Of a stretch of 64,000 nucleotides of DNA, positions 62,238 to 64,000 are shown piece by piece. The position numbers and the translations under genes were made by a program. Under the pieces are notes generated by a model. The model was not told the DNA's origin. It saw only the letters and a list, made by a program, of their open reading frames with translations, and ran no database searches. The DNA is from Hydractinia symbiolongicarpus (taxonomy: Eukaryota; Cnidaria; Hydrozoa; Anthoathecata; Hydractiniidae): contig NC_079875.1 in the NCBI RefSeq assembly GCF_029227915.1, forward strand, positions 1,550,001 to 1,614,000, in the 5' to 3' direction. Numbering within the stretch: position 1 is the first letter of the stretch; each line of letters starts with the position of its first letter.

Positions 62238-64000
62238 TACGGGATTTACGGGAAATCGCAGGTTTTCGTTTGCCGGCGATTAAACTTCTTTTATTCAGCG
62301 TCTCATCAAAAAGGAAAACATATTTGAAAACTACAAGTCTCATGCGTTTTAGTGGTGAAAAAATAATTTAAAAAATCGTTCGGGAAATGAGTTTACACCC
62401 TGGGTACTTTCTTTGTATACTTTTGACTATACGGGCCGAGTCCGGGATTTACGGGAAATTGCAGGTTTTCGTTTGCCGGCGATTAAACTTCTTTTATTCA
62501 GCGTCTCATCAAAAATGAAAACATTTTTGAAAACTACAAGTCTCATACGTTTTAGTGGTGAAAAAATAATTTAAAAATTTGTTCGGGAAATGAGTTTACT
62601 CACTGGGTACTTTCCTTGTATACTTTTAACTATACGGGCCGAGTCCGGGATTTACGGGAAATCGCGGGTTTTCGTTTGCCGGCGATTAAACGTCTTTTAT
62701 TCAGCGTCTCATCAAAAATGAAAACATTTTTAAAAACTACAAGTCTCATGGGCTTTAGTGGTGAAATAATAATTTAAAAAATCGTTTGGGAAATGAGTTT
62801 ACTCCCTGGGTGCTTTCTTTGTATACTTTTGACTATACGGGCCGAGTCCAGGATTTACGGGAAATCGCAGGTTTTCGTTTGCCGGCGATTAAACCTCTTT
62901 CATTAAGCGTCTCATCAAAAATAAAAACATTTTTGAAAACTACAAGTCTCATGCGTTTTAGTGGTGAAAAAATAATTTAAAAAATCGTTCGGGAAATGAG
63001 TTTACTCCCTGGGTACTTTCTTTGTATACTTTTGACTATACGGGCCGAGTCCGGGATTTACGGAAAATCGGGATTTTCGTTTGCCGGCGATTAAACTTCT
63101 TTTATTCAGCGTCCCATCAAATATGAAAATATTTTTGAAAACTACAAGTGTCATGCGTTTAGTGGTAAAAAAATAATATAAAAAATCGTTCGGGAAATGA
63201 GTTTACTCCCTGGGTACTTTCTTTGTGTACTTTTGACTATACGGGTCGAGTCCGGGGTTTACGGGAAATGGCGGGTTTTCGTTTGCCGGCGATTAAACTT
63301 CTTTCATTAACCGTCTCATCAAAAATGAAAACATTTTTGAAAACTACAAGTCTCATGCGTTTTAGTGGTGAAAAGATAATTTAAAAAATCGTTTTGGAAA
63401 TGAGTTTACTCACAGGGTACTTTCTTTGTATACATTCGACTATACGGGCCAAGCCCGGGATTTACGGGAAATCGCAGGTTTTCGTTTGCCGGCGATTAAA
63501 CTTCTTTCATTAACCGTCTCATCAAAAATGAAAACATTTTTGAAAACTACAAGTCTCATGCGTTTTAGTGGTGAAAAAAAAAATTAAAAAATCGTTCAGG
63601 AAATGAGTTTACTCCCTGGGTACTTTCTTTGTATACTTTGGACTATACGGGCCGAGTCCGGGATTTACGGGAAATCGCGGATTTTCGTTTGAGGGCGATT
63701 AAACTTCTTTTATTCAGCGTCTCATCAAAAATGAAAACATTTTTGAAAACTACAAGTCTCATGCGTTGTAGTGGTGAAAAAATAATTTAAAAAATCGTTC
63801 GGAAAATGAGTTTACTCCCTGGGTACTTTCTTTGTATACTTTTGACTATACGGGCCGAGTTCGGGGTTTACGGGAAATGGCGGGTTTTCGTTTGCCAGCG
63901 ATTAAACTTCTTTTATTCAGCGTCTCATCAAAAATGAAAACATTTTTAAAAACTACAAGTTTCATGCGTTGTAGTGGTGAAAAAATAGTTTAAAAAATAG
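62238..64000. repeat. Satellite monomers to window end
   Basis: Repeats the monomer order seen from about 50490: AAGGAAAACATATTTG, AAACGTCTTTT, CTGGGTGC, GGAAAATCGGGATTTTCG and onward. It ends inside a linker at 64000. No gene is seen. Confidence 0.85.

Larger units (their letters stand above)
20964..64000. repeat. Satellite array, right arm (~203-bp monomer)
   Basis: About 212 further head-to-tail monomers in the same orientation as the left arm; the first resumes exactly where the left arm was cut. Class A and class B monomers and several mixed forms occur. Two 3-base deletion variants serve as markers: ATTAAACCTTCATTAAGCG (about 21533 is the full form, 21336 the short form; short also at 27822, 32286, 35124, 37150, 39788) and CCGGCGTAAACCTC (about 47483, 52145, 53763, 56398). 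The array continues past the window end. No gene is seen. Confidence 0.97.

Noticed and set aside
1-64000. CRISPR array
   Set aside because: Repeat units are ~203 bp with no short repeat plus unique spacer pattern and no cas genes; variation is spread along the monomer.
1-64000. rDNA intergenic spacer subrepeats or tandem 5S/snRNA genes
   Set aside because: No rRNA, 5S or snRNA sequence is recognisable and no pol III A/B box pair was found in the monomer.
1-64000. A new defence system or gene cluster
   Set aside because: Apart from one retrotransposon the window is entirely satellite DNA; nothing supports another gene system.

Overview
The window is eukaryotic, almost certainly metazoan, repeat DNA. 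It is one continuous satellite array with a monomer of about 203 bp (roughly 295 monomers, all in the same orientation), interrupted once by a 4.2-kb non-LTR retrotransposon. I see no host protein gene, tRNA, rRNA or CRISPR array. The retrotransposon has an SGNH-esterase ORF1 and an APE-endonuclease/reverse-transcriptase ORF2 of the CR1/L2 type. From memory, such elements are plentiful in cnidarians and also occur in other invertebrates and fish, so a cnidarian or similar invertebrate host is my best guess, not a conclusion.

Layout. 1-16763 is the left satellite arm. It contains a ~5.3-5.5 kb higher-order repeat (HOR) in two tandem copies (about 530-11290), then a 1623-bp, 8-monomer HOR in two copies (11731-14976), then less regular monomers. 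16764-20959 is the retrotransposon, minus strand, with AAAT on both sides. 20964-64000 is the right arm, a patchwork of HORs whose period changes along the array: about 609/1218 bp (28.9-31.5 kb), 2839 bp (30.3-36.4 kb), 2636 bp (35.6-40.4 kb), 3852/3447 bp (39.85-47.15 kb), 1619 bp (51.1-54.3 kb) and 2229 bp (57.8-62.2 kb). Several blocks recur at long distance.

Monomers fall into two broad classes. Class A carries TTTGACTATACGGG, a CGAGTCC block and TTCTTTTATTCAGCG. Class B carries TTCGACTATACGGG, a CAAGCCC block and CTTTCATTAAGCG. Mixed forms exist. Both keep a short dyad, GTATA-N8-TATAC. The class B core resembles a CENP-B box one base too short. With the HOR structure this makes a centromeric or other heterochromatic role plausible but unproven.

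The retrotransposon genes would work together: ORF1 as an RNA-binding/esterase accessory protein, ORF2 as the nicking and reverse-transcribing enzyme. ORF1 here is broken by a single-base frameshift near its end. In the repaired frame it would end at a TGA directly in frame with ORF2. Most short open frames in the satellite are non-genic by-products of the repeat.
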